The notes: generated from the letters alone by a model not told the origin. DNA of 64,000 bases from Spirochaetales bacterium (GCA_022360655.1 JAKSCK010000237.1:26091-90090), one strand, 5' to 3'; positions 30,210 to 40,546 are shown, counted from the stretch's first letter. Numbers and translations: made by a program.

Positions 30210-30345
30210 AGAATCTCCACCCTCTCCGATAGGGATTGAAGTGAAAATGGACCTGGGGAGCCCGGCGGAACGGAAGTGAGCCGGATCTTGCTCCCCAGAT
30301 CAGGCCATTGCAACGGAAAGCCCGGGCCCCGGCGAAAGACGGGGC
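30210..30345 (+). repeat. Structured GATTG...GAAAGCSCG element, copy B
   Basis: CTGGGGAGC[CCGGC...GCCGG]atcttGCTCCCCAG stem; AATGG/CCATT closing pair covaries with AACGG/CCGTT in copy A. Confidence 0.7.
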
Positions 30346-30485
30346 ATCGGCACCATCAGAAAAGGACTGGGGAGAACTTGGAGTTCTCCTGAAAGGCTTC
30401 ACCCTCAGGGGGCTTGGGGGTATCATGGCAGTTCGGGTCTGATGCAGACCGGCTCATCTTCAGTATCCACGGACCATTTCCAGAC

Positions 30486-33400
30486 ATGGCAGAAAAAACC
30501 GCGAAGAAAGAACATGCTCGCTTCTCAAAAACCATGCTGAAATCGGCACGGCGCATCCTGAAGGCGGGAAGGCTCTGGAAGTTCACCAATAGGCTGGATG
30601 AAAAGGATGGTGAGGCGGGATTTGTCCATCCTGGATGGGCAGGCGCTTATGTGTTGGATAGCGCTCCTGAACCCTATTTGGTTCAGTGGAATGGATCTCA
30701 ATTCTGCTGCGAATGTCCTTCGGGGAGCCCTCTTTGCTCCCATGGAGCAGCCCTCATTCTTACTCTGCAAAAACAACAACCGGGATGGGGCAAAGAATGG
30801 CTCCCAGACTCTTCTGAGCGGGTGAAGGAGAAATCCAAGGCTCCCAAAAAAGATTTTCAGTATGATCTTTTTGCCCTCCCTTCGGAGAAAGATGAGGAGC
30901 ATGGAGAGCGTCCGGAAAAAACAGAATCCTTGTTCACTCCAGACCTTTTTGGAGAGAATGGTGCATCCCATGAATCCCTGGAAGTAAGCTCTCTTACACC
31001 GAAACAAAAATCGACTCAAAAACCATCTGTATCCATAAAGTCTTCGTCCTCTGAAACCAAGACGACCTCTTCCAGACCAACGGAGACTCAGGCTCTTCCA
31101 CAGGAAAAGAAGGTTGCCTCCTCTTCCGTTTTGGAAGGACCTTTGGAAGATTCAACGAACACAGAGAATTCTCATGATGGCCTGAGTCCTCAGGAAGATT
31201 TGCTCTTCTTTGCGGCTCCCAGCCCTGTGGAGAAAAGGGCGGGGCTTGTATTGGGACCCAAAGAAGAGGTGAAAAAGGCCTTGGAAACCTCTTCTTTTCA
31301 GGGGCTTCATCCTCCTTCGCGGTCCTCTCAAACGTGGAATTTGAAGGAACTGCAAGGGGAACAGTGGTGCTTGGAAGAAGCTGTTCTTTCCCTCCGAGAA
31401 GATGGAAGTGCCGGGAAACCCCATCCTCCCCATGAGGGGGATCCCCATCTGGAATGGCTCCAAGAAGAAGAGGTTACCTCCCGGGGAGAGGATGTTCTTT
31501 GGACCCTTTTGGAATCGGAAGAAGGACCTTGGACTCCCCAGGGGGCGCCCTGGCAATTCTGGACGGGAGGATCACTTCATCTGAGGTTTGATCCTCTTCT
31601 CAGTGCCTCTGAGGAAGAGCCGCTCTATGAACCGGCTGTGGAACTTCGTTTTCCCAATCATGAGGGAGCAACGCTCTCAGGAGCCATCTTCACCTGTCGG
31701 GGCATGGTGATGGTGGTGGATGAAGAACGAGAAACCTTGGGTGTGATTCATGATTTGGGAGAGTCACTGTGGTTTCTTCGCCTCATCCTTTCTCGTAAGG
31801 TGATGAGCACTCAGGATATACGGGTGAGGTTTCATGGATCGCGGCCCTTGCCTCCTGGAATTCATGCGGATTTGCCCCAACTCCCTGAGGCCCTGGAGAC
31901 CCTGATTCCCCTTCCCGTTCTGGATATTGCAGAACGGGGAAACCAAACCGATTTTTATCCTCGTTGGCGCTATGGCGGGGTGTTCATTTCCCCATCCTAT
32001 CGCAACGATGTGGTGGTACCTCCTGGGCGCCGAGCAAAACCATTGGGTTTGCGAGATAGGAATGCGGAAGAGCAACAGTTTCGACAAATAGAAGAGATTC
32101 TGTCTGTGGACTTGAGCTGGAAACGGGGACGTTATGCTTCTATTTCTGGCGATCCAAACGCCCCCCTTCGTTTAAAGATGCCCCTCAGTGAGGTTCTCAC
32201 AACCTATGGGAAGGCCCTGATTGATGCCGGAGCAGACATCCGTCTGGAAGATAAACCGGTCAAAATGGTGGGAGCACTGTCCATCCACACCCACCGGGAA
32301 GGCAGTGTTTTAGAAATGAGCACTTCGGTGCGCGATGCTCAGGGAGAGGCCTCTCATCTGGATTTGGATGAATGGCTGGACCGAGGCTTGGCTCGCACCA
32401 AGGATGCCTATTTCAATCTCACCGGTAAGGCTTTGGAGCAACTGAATTATCTTCGAAGGAATGGCATGGAGGACAGTGGTTTCCTTTCCACCAGCCCTGA
32501 CAACCTGAGCCTCATTGATGCGGTGTATGCCCAAATTGAAGCGGCAGAGGAAACGGTTGAAGACATTCGCCGTCGAAAAGAGCTCTATACCAATCTCACC
32601 GAATTTTCACCGGAAGGTGCTCCACCACCTCCTCCAGAATTTCAAGCATCTCTCCGTCCTTATCAAAATCATGGTTACGCTTGGCTTCTTTCCATGCGAG
32701 AAAATGGTCTGGGCAGTTGCCTTGCCGATGACATGGGTCTGGGAAAAACAGTGCAAACTCTGGCCTATCTTTCTCGCTTGAAGAAGGATGGAAAACTGGG
32801 GCCTTCCTTATTAGTTGGACCTGTGGTGACTTTAGGAAACTGGGAGGCTGAAATTCAACGATTTGCCCCCAATCTGATTCACCGCCGCTATGCTGGAGCC
32901 GCTGGAAAACGTCAGATTCCCCAGAAAGAAGAGGGGGTGGAGTTGCTTGTGGTGAGCTATCAAATGCTCCGCAATGATGCGGCTCTTTTTCTGGAGCATG
33001 AATGGGATCATGTGATTTTAGATGAGGCCCATTATGTGAAGAATGCCTCCTCTCGAACCTTCAAAGCCGTGCGCTCCCTGGTGTGTCAGCATCGAATCTC
33101 CCTCACAGGTACGCCTCTGGAAAATCACTTGAGCGAACTTTGGTCACAGATGAATTTCCTCAACCCTGGCCTTCTGGGCACCCAGGGACAATTTTCCCAG
33201 CATTACGTGAAACCCGTAGAAAAAGAGGGCGATGAGGAGGCCATGGAACGCCTCTCAGGGATTGTGGCGCCCTTCATTCTCAGGCGGAAAAAATCCGATG
33301 TGCTTCATGATTTACCACCCAAGGATGAGAGTGTTCTGTTTTGTGATATGACCGAAGCACAACGTGGTGCTTACAATGCTATGCGGGCCCTTTACCAAAA

Positions 33401-34049
33401 TCAGGTGGCTGGACTCCTTTCCAAATCTGGATTAAAAACGGCTCGATTAGAGATTTTCACCATCTTGAGCAAACTCCGCCTGCTGGCCATTCACCCTCCC
33501 CTCGCCGGAAGGCAATTTGCCGATGTTCCTTCGGGAAAAATGCGCATGATGGACAATCTTCTGGAAGAAGTCCTTGAGGAAGATCATAAAACCTTGGTTT
33601 TCAGCCAGTTTTTGGGTGCCTTGGATAGAATTGAATCCACCTGTCATCAACAGAATTGGAATTTCAGTCGACTCACAGGAAGCACCAAGGACCGTGAAGA
33701 GCAAATCCGCCGATTCCGAGAAGAAGAAGACAACCGCATCTTCTTGTTGAGTCTGAGGGCCGGGGGTGTTGGAATCAATCTCACGGCCGCTGATTATGTG
33801 ATTCTTCTCGATCCTTGGTGGAACCCGGCAGTGGAAGCCCAGGCCATTGACCGTGCACACCGCATGGGCCAACAGCGTCCGGTTATGGCCTACCGTCTCA
33901 TCACCAAGGGCACCATTGAAGAAAAGGTCTTGGAGCTGCAGCAGCGAAAGAAAGACTTGATTGCCGGAGTTCTTGGAGATGGTGCCGCTCCAGATCTTAC
34001 AGAAGATGAGATCATGGATCTTTTTGAGCATGATGAAACTCACCTGTAA
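30486..34049 (+). CDS. SNF2-family DEAD-like helicase with N-terminal SWIM zinc finger
   Basis: SWIM motif FCCECPSGSPLCSH; helicase motifs DDMGLGKTVQTLAYLS, ILDEAHYVKN, SLTGTPLENHLSELWS, SLRAGGVGINLTAADYVILLDPWWNPAVEAQAIDRAHRMGQ. Confidence 0.93.
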   Translation: MAEKTAKKEHARFSKTMLKSARRILKAGRLWKFTNRLDEKDGEAGFVHPGWAGAYVLDSAPEPYLVQWNGSQFCCECPSGSPLCSHGAALILTLQKQQPGWGKEWLPDSSERVKEKSKAPKKDFQYDLFALPSEKDEEHGERPEKTESLFTPDLFGENGASHESLEVSSLTPKQKSTQKPSVSIKSSSSETKTTSSRPTETQALPQEKKVASSSVLEGPLEDSTNTENSHDGLSPQEDLLFFAAPSPVEKRAGLVLGPKEEVKKALETSSFQGLHPPSRSSQTWNLKELQGEQWCLEEAVLSLREDGSAGKPHPPHEGDPHLEWLQEEEVTSRGEDVLWTLLESEEGPWTPQGAPWQFWTGGSLHLRFDPLLSASEEEPLYEPAVELRFPNHEGATLSGAIFTCRGMVMVVDEERETLGVIHDLGESLWFLRLILSRKVMSTQDIRVRFHGSRPLPPGIHADLPQLPEALETLIPLPVLDIAERGNQTDFYPRWRYGGVFISPSYRNDVVVPPGRRAKPLGLRDRNAEEQQFRQIEEILSVDLSWKRGRYASISGDPNAPLRLKMPLSEVLTTYGKALIDAGADIRLEDKPVKMVGALSIHTHREGSVLEMSTSVRDAQGEASHLDLDEWLDRGLARTKDAYFNLTGKALEQLNYLRRNGMEDSGFLSTSPDNLSLIDAVYAQIEAAEETVEDIRRRKELYTNLTEFSPEGAPPPPPEFQASLRPYQNHGYAWLLSMRENGLGSCLADDMGLGKTVQTLAYLSRLKKDGKLGPSLLVGPVVTLGNWEAEIQRFAPNLIHRRYAGAAGKRQIPQKEEGVELLVVSYQMLRNDAALFLEHEWDHVILDEAHYVKNASSRTFKAVRSLVCQHRISLTGTPLENHLSELWSQMNFLNPGLLGTQGQFSQHYVKPVEKEGDEEAMERLSGIVAPFILRRKKSDVLHDLPPKDESVLFCDMTEAQRGAYNAMRALYQNQVAGLLSKSGLKTARLEIFTILSKLRLLAIHPPLAGRQFADVPSGKMRMMDNLLEEVLEEDHKTLVFSQFLGALDRIESTCHQQNWNFSRLTGSTKDREEQIRRFREEEDNRIFLLSLRAGGVGINLTAADYVILLDPWWNPAVEAQAIDRAHRMGQQRPVMAYRLITKGTIEEKVLELQQRKKDLIAGVLGDGAAPDLTEDEIMDLFEHDETHL

Positions 34050-34115
34050 GATAAAAATTGCACCACGCTCTTAAAAAAATCTCATCCCTGCTGGCACCAT
34101 AGAAGGGGATACGTC

Positions 34116-34634
34116 ATGATCAGTTCCATGGACATACGGGACCGCATGAGCAAAACTCTCCTTTTCAAATACGTGCCTCACAAACTTCGTGATGAAATCC
34201 TTGATGCCTCAGATATTCTGACCTGTCATGAGGGTGATGTTGTGGTAAAGGAAGGAGAACCTGCCAATCATGTGTTTGTGGTTCTTCAAGGACAGGTGAG
34301 TGCCACGGTTTCTGATGAAGACGGAAAAGACACCTATCTCTCCACCATCGGAGAAGGGGAAATTTTCGGAGAGGCCGGGATATTTTTAAAGACATCCCGC
34401 ACAGCCAATATTGTGAGTTTAGGTTCTTCTGAAGTTCTCCGGATTGAACGAGATATTTTGCTTGGATTCATCAAACAAGATCCTTCTGTTGGCATCAAAG
34501 TTTTGATGATTGTGATTTATGGTTTGCTGAAGAAACTCCGAGAATCCAACCAAGAATTGGCGTATGAACGTCAAGGTGATGTGGTTCAAGACGATATTGA
34601 TGATCTTGTGGCCTCTCTCATGGAAGAGGGGTAA
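34116..34634 (+). CDS. Stand-alone cyclic nucleotide-binding (CNB) domain protein
   Basis: CNB domain (GDVVVKEGEPANHVFVVLQGQVSATV...GEGEIFGEAGIFLKTSRTANIVSLGSSEVLRI); no HTH detected after it. Confidence 0.87.
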   Translation: MISSMDIRDRMSKTLLFKYVPHKLRDEILDASDILTCHEGDVVVKEGEPANHVFVVLQGQVSATVSDEDGKDTYLSTIGEGEIFGEAGIFLKTSRTANIVSLGSSEVLRIERDILLGFIKQDPSVGIKVLMIVIYGLLKKLRESNQELAYERQGDVVQDDIDDLVASLMEEG

Positions 34635-34690
34635 TCGACACAGAAAGCAAATCATCAATAATTGTCCACCCTATGGTTCTGGAAGAAGTC

Positions 34691-36280
34691 TCAGCAATCC
34701 GTGCTATTTCCATGAAATCGGAACTGGCCTTTTCCGGCTTTTTTGGCCTCATACATGGCGGCATCCGCATCTCGTATGACCTCTTCAGGGGAGTTCTTGC
34801 ATTGTGTGGAAGCACAGCGAATGCCAATACTGACCCCAATGGAGATGGAATGACCAGAAAGATTGAAGGGTTGAGAGATGGCATCCACCAGTTTTCCAGC
34901 TAAGATCCCAGCACTTCTCCAGGATGTCACGGAAAGCGCCACAACCACAAATTCATCCCCACCATAACGAGCCACCACATCACTTTCACGCACCGTTTCA
35001 GATAATCGATAGGCCACCTGCTTCAGCAGGTGGTCACCCGCATCATGACCATGATTATCATTCACCCCTTTGAATCCATCTAAATCAAGGAAGAGCACTG
35101 CAAAGGACGAACCTTCTTTGTGCAGAGTCATGAGTAAGTTAGCCAGAAAAGTAATGAGAAAACGTCGATTCGGGAGGGCGGTTAATCGATCATAGTTGGC
35201 AGAATGCTCCAAGGCATCACGACGGCTTTTGGATTGGATATACATCCGTGCAATCAAAATGGACGGAAAAACGGAAAGCAAGGTGATGAAAACGCCCATA
35301 CCAATCAGGCCACGACGCATGGGGGAGAAATGCTCTGACAGTGTTTGGGCATCAATTCGAACCACCATGGTCCAGTGGTAATTCTTGGGCATTCCGGAGA
35401 GAGCCACCATCGGACGGATTCTTCTTGAGATGAACACGCCCCGCCCCTCAGGTGTTTCAAATTCAATACTGCTAGCATGGGTACTCAGGATGGAAGGGGC
35501 CAATAGGGGATAATCATTTTGGAATCGAAAATCCTTGCCTTCCAAAAACATAAATCCCCATTCCTTCTCTTGCTCGGTGGAAGAGAGGTAATACCCCTCC
35601 TCGTTCAAAAGAAATACGGCATCTTCCGAGTCATGAACATCTCCTGTGATTTCCTCCAGAAGGTTTTTTGCCGGAAAGTTGAGAATCACGATGCCCTGAG
35701 AAACCTGGTGCGAAAACACCGCGGTGGAAAAACGGATCATGGGCGAAAAGGGTTGTTCAAGTTCATGATTTTCAATATTCAAATCCAAGGGTGAAACATA
35801 GGTTTCTCCTGGCAAAAGGGCCATTGTTTGAGGGAAATAATAGCGATGTGACTTTTTTTGAAGTTTGTTCTGAGCCACAATCTCGGGTTGAGTCTCCACA
35901 AGATTTACCCGTACTTGCTCATTCCCCTGGACATCAAGAAATCGAACCTGAGAATAGATTTCCTTTACTTGGGCAAAGGCTTTAAAATCCTGCTGAACTT
36001 GAGAATAGTCCTGTGTTTCGATGGCCTCTTGTAAGCTTCCAAGTTGAGAAAGGAATTGAACATCTGCAACCACATCCTGGAATCGTGTGGCGGCTGTATG
36101 CTCGCGAGACCGGAGATGCACCTCTTCTTCAAAAACCAAGGAATCCCGATAGGTATTGAGCTGACCTTCGTAGAACAGCACCAAGATCAGACTCACAATC
36201 ATCCCAAAAAAAAGTGTGAGCAATAGAACCAACGGGCCTTTTTGAAGTTTTCGTTTTTGGTGATTCCAACCTAAACTCAC
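34691..36280 (-). CDS. Diguanylate cyclase with extracytoplasmic (Cache-like) sensor
   Basis: Two TM segments; GGDEF domain RYGGDEFVVVAL; DRLTALPNRRFL. Confidence 0.92.
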   Translation of the reverse strand: MSLGWNHQKRKLQKGPLVLLLTLFFGMIVSLILVLFYEGQLNTYRDSLVFEEEVHLRSREHTAATRFQDVVADVQFLSQLGSLQEAIETQDYSQVQQDFKAFAQVKEIYSQVRFLDVQGNEQVRVNLVETQPEIVAQNKLQKKSHRYYFPQTMALLPGETYVSPLDLNIENHELEQPFSPMIRFSTAVFSHQVSQGIVILNFPAKNLLEEITGDVHDSEDAVFLLNEEGYYLSSTEQEKEWGFMFLEGKDFRFQNDYPLLAPSILSTHASSIEFETPEGRGVFISRRIRPMVALSGMPKNYHWTMVVRIDAQTLSEHFSPMRRGLIGMGVFITLLSVFPSILIARMYIQSKSRRDALEHSANYDRLTALPNRRFLITFLANLLMTLHKEGSSFAVLFLDLDGFKGVNDNHGHDAGDHLLKQVAYRLSETVRESDVVARYGGDEFVVVALSVTSWRSAGILAGKLVDAISQPFNLSGHSISIGVSIGIRCASTQCKNSPEEVIRDADAAMYEAKKAGKGQFRFHGNSTDC

Positions 36281-36383
36281 TGTTCCTACCTATTCCCAAA
36301 TGAATGGACAATCCATTGATAATTACTGGTCTTAGGCTTTTATTATAAGTTTACCTAGGAATCTCTCTGCCAGAAATTGGCAA

Positions 36384-36414
36384 AAAAAACGCCTGGTAAG
36401 AACCAGGCGTTTTG
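36384..36414 (-). terminator. Rho-independent terminator of the GTP-PEPCK gene
   Basis: ACGCCTGGT...ACCAGGCGT with A/T tracts on both sides (minus strand CGTTTTTTTT). Confidence 0.88.
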
Positions 36415-36464
36415 TGCACATCAAAAGATGTCCATGCTCCTTGATAAATCAAAGGGCAGAATCA

Positions 36465-36487
36465 ACCACAGGATGCAATCCTGTGGT
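36465..36487 (-). other. Additional 3' UTR hairpin after PEPCK
   Basis: ACCACAGGAT gca ATCCTGTGGT perfect 10-bp stem. Confidence 0.7.
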
Positions 36488-36500
36488 CGTTATAAAAGGA

Positions 36501-38321
36501 TTAACCCAAGCGCTTCTCAAGAGCAGCAATCTGGTCAATCAACTCCTGAGGAGTCTTTTCGCCATAGGATTCATAGGTTTCCTTAATGGCGGCCAATTCT
36601 TTCTTCCAACCTTCAGCATCAACGGCCAAAAGAGCGTCCATGTCAGCATCAGTAAGATCAAGACCTTCAATATTGATGTCTTCCTTCTTGGGAAGCTTAC
36701 CAATGGGAGTCTCAACAGCCTCAACAGCATCATCACAGCGCTTGAACACCCACTCCAGAACCCGGCTGTTATCACCGAATCCAGGCCAGATGAACTTGCC
36801 TTCGGGAGATTTGCGGAACCAGTTTGTGAAGAAGATCTTGGGAAGCTTTGCACCCTCGGTCTTACCAATCTTCAACCAGTGGTTGAGGAAGTCAGCAACA
36901 TGGTAACCAATGAAGGGACGCATAGCCATGGGATCACGGCGAACGGTACCAGCTTTGAGGTCAAGAGCAGCAGCGGTAATCTCAGAACCAGCAGCAGAAC
37001 CCATGAAGGTTCCGTGGGTCCAGTCAAAGGCCTCATTCACCAAGGGGATGGTGGAGGGGCGACGACCACCGAAGAGGAAGGCGTCAATGGGAACACCAGC
37101 AGGATCTTCCCAGTTATCAGCAATAGAAGGACAGTTGGAAGCCTTGGCAGCAAATCGAGCATTGGGGTGAGCAGCAGGGGCCTCAGCCGTTGCAGGATCC
37201 CACTCGTTGCCCTTCCAGTCAATCAACTTGCCAGGAGCATCGTAGCCAATGCCTTCCCACCACACATCGCCGTCTTCTGTGAGGGCAACGTTAGTGAAGA
37301 TGGTGTCTTTGGCACAGGAGTGCATGGCGTTGGGGTTGGAATCCATGGATGTACCAGGAGCCACACCAAAGAAGCCAGCCTCGGGGTTGATACCATAGAG
37401 GCGACCATCTTTGCCAAACTTCATCCAGGCAATGTCATCACCAACGGTTTCCACCTTCCAACCGGGGATGGTGGGGATGAGCATGGCCAAGTTGGTTTTA
37501 CCACAAGCGGAAGGGAATGCACCGGTGATGTGCTTCACTTCGCCTTCGGGGCTGGTGAGTTTCAAAATCAGCATATGCTCAGCCATCCAACCCTCATCAC
37601 GGGCCTGAACGGAAGCAATGCGGAGAGCCAGACACTTCTTACCAAGAAGGGCGTTTCCACCATAACCGGAGCCAAAGGACCAGATCTCACGAGTTTCGGG
37701 GAAGTGACAGATGTACTTCTCTTCAACGGGAGCACAGGGCCACTGGCCGTTGTCGCTCTCGCCTTCAGCAAGAGGCTTACCAACGGAGTGAACACAGGGG
37801 ATGAACTCACCATCAGCGCCGAGAACATCGTACACTTTGGGAGTCACACGAGCCATGATGTGCTTGTTGATCACAACGTAAGCGGAATCTGTGATTTCAA
37901 AACCAATCTTTGCAATATCAGAGCCAACAGGGCCCATGGAGAAGGGAATCACGTACATGGTACGGCCCTTCATGCAACCGGCGTATTTGGCCTTCATGAT
38001 TTTCTTGAGTTCGACAGGATCAATCCAGTTGTTGAGGGGACCAGCATCGGCTTCATTCTCAGAAGCAATGTAGGTGCGACTCTCAACACGGGCCACATCA
38101 GAAGGATCAGAACGGAAAAGAAGACTGTTAGGACGCTTCTCGGGGTTCAACCGGGTTGCGAGGCCGCAATCCACCAGTTCCTGGGAAAGACGATCGTACT
38201 CTTCTTTGGAGCCGTCGGCCCAGTAGACTGCATCGGGGGTCATGAGCTCTGCCCATTCTTCGACCCAGGAAACGAGTTTTGCGTGCTTGGTGGGCACGGC
38301 GTTCAGGTAGTTGATTCCCAT
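36501..38321 (-). CDS. pckG: Phosphoenolpyruvate carboxykinase (GTP)
   Basis: [15 protein letters not shown] kinase loop; [38 protein letters not shown]. Confidence 0.94.
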   Translation of the reverse strand: MGINYLNAVPTKHAKLVSWVEEWAELMTPDAVYWADGSKEEYDRLSQELVDCGLATRLNPEKRPNSLLFRSDPSDVARVESRTYIASENEADAGPLNNWIDPVELKKIMKAKYAGCMKGRTMYVIPFSMGPVGSDIAKIGFEITDSAYVVINKHIMARVTPKVYDVLGADGEFIPCVHSVGKPLAEGESDNGQWPCAPVEEKYICHFPETREIWSFGSGYGGNALLGKKCLALRIASVQARDEGWMAEHMLILKLTSPEGEVKHITGAFPSACGKTNLAMLIPTIPGWKVETVGDDIAWMKFGKDGRLYGINPEAGFFGVAPGTSMDSNPNAMHSCAKDTIFTNVALTEDGDVWWEGIGYDAPGKLIDWKGNEWDPATAEAPAAHPNARFAAKASNCPSIADNWEDPAGVPIDAFLFGGRRPSTIPLVNEAFDWTHGTFMGSAAGSEITAAALDLKAGTVRRDPMAMRPFIGYHVADFLNHWLKIGKTEGAKLPKIFFTNWFRKSPEGKFIWPGFGDNSRVLEWVFKRCDDAVEAVETPIGKLPKKEDINIEGLDLTDADMDALLAVDAEGWKKELAAIKETYESYGEKTPQELIDQIAALEKRLG

Positions 38322-38641
38322 TGGGATCCTCCTGTCAGAAATATCAGTGTAAAAGTCTGATTTCCGGTGATATGACCGGAACCGTCATCTTAGTGAAATC
38401 CTTCCAAGTGGTCTAGAGATCAACGAGAGCCAAAAATTTCAAGAAATATTTGTAAATAAGATCAATTTGCGAATAATCAACAAATTCTGGGCCTTTCACT
38501 ATTATATAGAGCCGGGGGGTGGTACAAACAGGGCATTACTCCTTAAAATTAGCCAAATTGGCGCAAAACAAGAGCCGAGTGATTTTGAAACATATTTTCT
38601 GCGCACGGTGCGCCGCGGGCGCGGGAAAACAAGGAGTAACA

Positions 38642-40540
38642 ATGAATCCCAAGTACGATGCCCTTTTAAAAGAGAAAATGTCTGAGAAGAGTTATGAGAA
38701 GCTCACGGCACTGAAGAACCAGAAAGTTTATGACTTTGTGGGTTTGTTTGCTGAGCATTGTAACCCAGCCACCATTTACGTTTGTGATGACAGTGCTGCT
38801 GATGAGGCCTACATCCGTGAGCAGGCTTTGGCAAAGGGTGAAGAACACAAACTGGCAAAAGAGGGCCAAACCATTCACTGGGATGGTTATGGTGATCAGG
38901 CACGTGACAAAGCCAACACCAAATACATTGTGACTCCAGAAAACATGGAGCGCATGAAATCTTTGAATGCTGTTCCCTTTGATGAGGGACAGAAAGAAAT
39001 CATGGAAATTGCCAAGGACAACATGAAGGGCAAAGATGCTGTTGTGAAGTTCTTTGCTGAAGGCCCAACAGGAAGCCCCTTCACCATTCCTTGTATTCAG
39101 TTCACAGATTCCTGGTATGTTGCTCATTCAGAGTCAATTCTTTATCGCCCGGCCTATGATCATTTCCTGAACATGAAGGACGATGAGAAAGATGATATCT
39201 TCCGCTTCATCCATTCTGCTGGTGAGCAGGATGAGCGAGGATGTTCTGTCAATCTTGATAAACGTCGTATCTACATGGATTTGCAGAACAACATGGTGTA
39301 CTCCCAGAATGCACAGTACGCTGGAAACTCTGTTGGTTTGAAAAAACATTCCATGCGCTTGGCCATCAACAAGGCTGGCGAGGAAGGTTGGCTCTGCGAG
39401 CACATGTTTGTGATGGCCGTAGTTGAACCTGAATCCAAACGACAGACCTACTTTGCTGGTGCTTACCCCTCCGCGTGTGGAAAAACATCCACCGCAATGG
39501 TTCCAGGTGAAAAAGTTGTGGGTGACGATATTGCTTACTTCCGCAACATTGATGGTGAATTCCGCGCCGTAAACGTGGAGCAGGGAATCTTTGGTATCAT
39601 CAAGGATGTGAACTCCAGTGATGATCCTGTGATTTTCGAGAACCTCAAGAAGGGTCAGGAACTGATCTTCTCCAACGTTCTTCAGGGTCCCGATAACAAC
39701 CCCTACTGGACCGGTATGGGTGAAGACACTCCGACGGAAGGCAACAACCATCATGGTGCATGGAAATTGGGTGACAAGGATGCCAATGGCAAAGATGTCA
39801 CCATTTCCCATGCCAACAGCCGCTATACCATGCGTCTGGACTACTTAGCCAACTTTGATAAAGAAGGTTTTGAGGCCAAACAGGGTGTAAAGGTTGACGG
39901 TTTGCTTTACGGTGGACGCGATTCTGATACCACGGTTCCTGTGGAAGAATCTCCCTCCTATGCCAGCGGTATTTTATTGAAGGCTGCCACTTTGGAATCG
40001 GAAACCACAGCCGCCACTCTGGGTGCAGAAGGTGTGCGCACAGCAAGTCCCATGGCCAACATGGACTTTGTGTCCTATCCCTTGGGAGAATACACCGCCA
40101 ACAACCTGAAATTCACGGAGGGCATGAAGGAAGAACCAAAAGTCTTCAGCACCAACTACTTTATGCTCAGCCCTGAAGGGAAATTCATGACCAGCAAGCT
40201 GGCCAAGAAAGTCTGGCTTCACTGGGCAGAAGGCCGCGTTCATGGCGAGTACGAAGGATACAAAACTCCCACTGGAACCATCCCCCTCTATGCCGACTTG
40301 AAGAAACTCTTCAAGGATCTGTTGAATGAGGACTTCAGTGAGGAAGACTACACCTATCTCTTCACATTCCGCTGCACCAAGTGGATTGAGAAGCTGGAGA
40401 GAACAAAAGCCTTCTTTGCCAAGATGGACAACAATGTTCCAGCACACATCATTGAAGCCTGGGACAAGGCCATTGCAGAGATTTCTGCCGCCAAAGAGAA
40501 ATATGGCGATCAGATTAAACCTGGAACTTTTAAAGGTTAA
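38642..40540 (+). CDS. Second, divergent phosphoenolpyruvate carboxykinase of GTP type
   Basis: GAYPSACGKTSTAM kinase loop, GDDIAYFRNIDGEFRAVNVEQGIFGI; SD aaggag before MNPKYDALLKEK. Confidence 0.85.
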   Translation: MNPKYDALLKEKMSEKSYEKLTALKNQKVYDFVGLFAEHCNPATIYVCDDSAADEAYIREQALAKGEEHKLAKEGQTIHWDGYGDQARDKANTKYIVTPENMERMKSLNAVPFDEGQKEIMEIAKDNMKGKDAVVKFFAEGPTGSPFTIPCIQFTDSWYVAHSESILYRPAYDHFLNMKDDEKDDIFRFIHSAGEQDERGCSVNLDKRRIYMDLQNNMVYSQNAQYAGNSVGLKKHSMRLAINKAGEEGWLCEHMFVMAVVEPESKRQTYFAGAYPSACGKTSTAMVPGEKVVGDDIAYFRNIDGEFRAVNVEQGIFGIIKDVNSSDDPVIFENLKKGQELIFSNVLQGPDNNPYWTGMGEDTPTEGNNHHGAWKLGDKDANGKDVTISHANSRYTMRLDYLANFDKEGFEAKQGVKVDGLLYGGRDSDTTVPVEESPSYASGILLKAATLESETTAATLGAEGVRTASPMANMDFVSYPLGEYTANNLKFTEGMKEEPKVFSTNYFMLSPEGKFMTSKLAKKVWLHWAEGRVHGEYEGYKTPTGTIPLYADLKKLFKDLLNEDFSEEDYTYLFTFRCTKWIEKLERTKAFFAKMDNNVPAHIIEAWDKAIAEISAAKEKYGDQIKPGTFKG

Positions 40541-40546
40541 TTCTGA

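Noticed and set aside
30130-30426. 98-aa ORF (minus) upstream of the SNF2 gene
   Set aside because: Translation of the repeat copy B; similarity to the ORF at 21405-21617 reflects the shared non-coding element, not a protein family.
36414-38360. 648-aa plus-strand ORF antisense to pckG
   Set aside because: The minus strand encodes a full-length, motif-perfect PEPCK. The antisense frame stays open because of codon bias in a highly expressed gene and shows no recognisable domain.
38519-38641. 41-codon N-terminal extension of the second PEPCK
   Set aside because: The internal ATG at 38642 has a good Shine-Dalgarno (aaggag) and matches the expected family start; the extension spans a hairpin and promoter-like AT-rich sequence.
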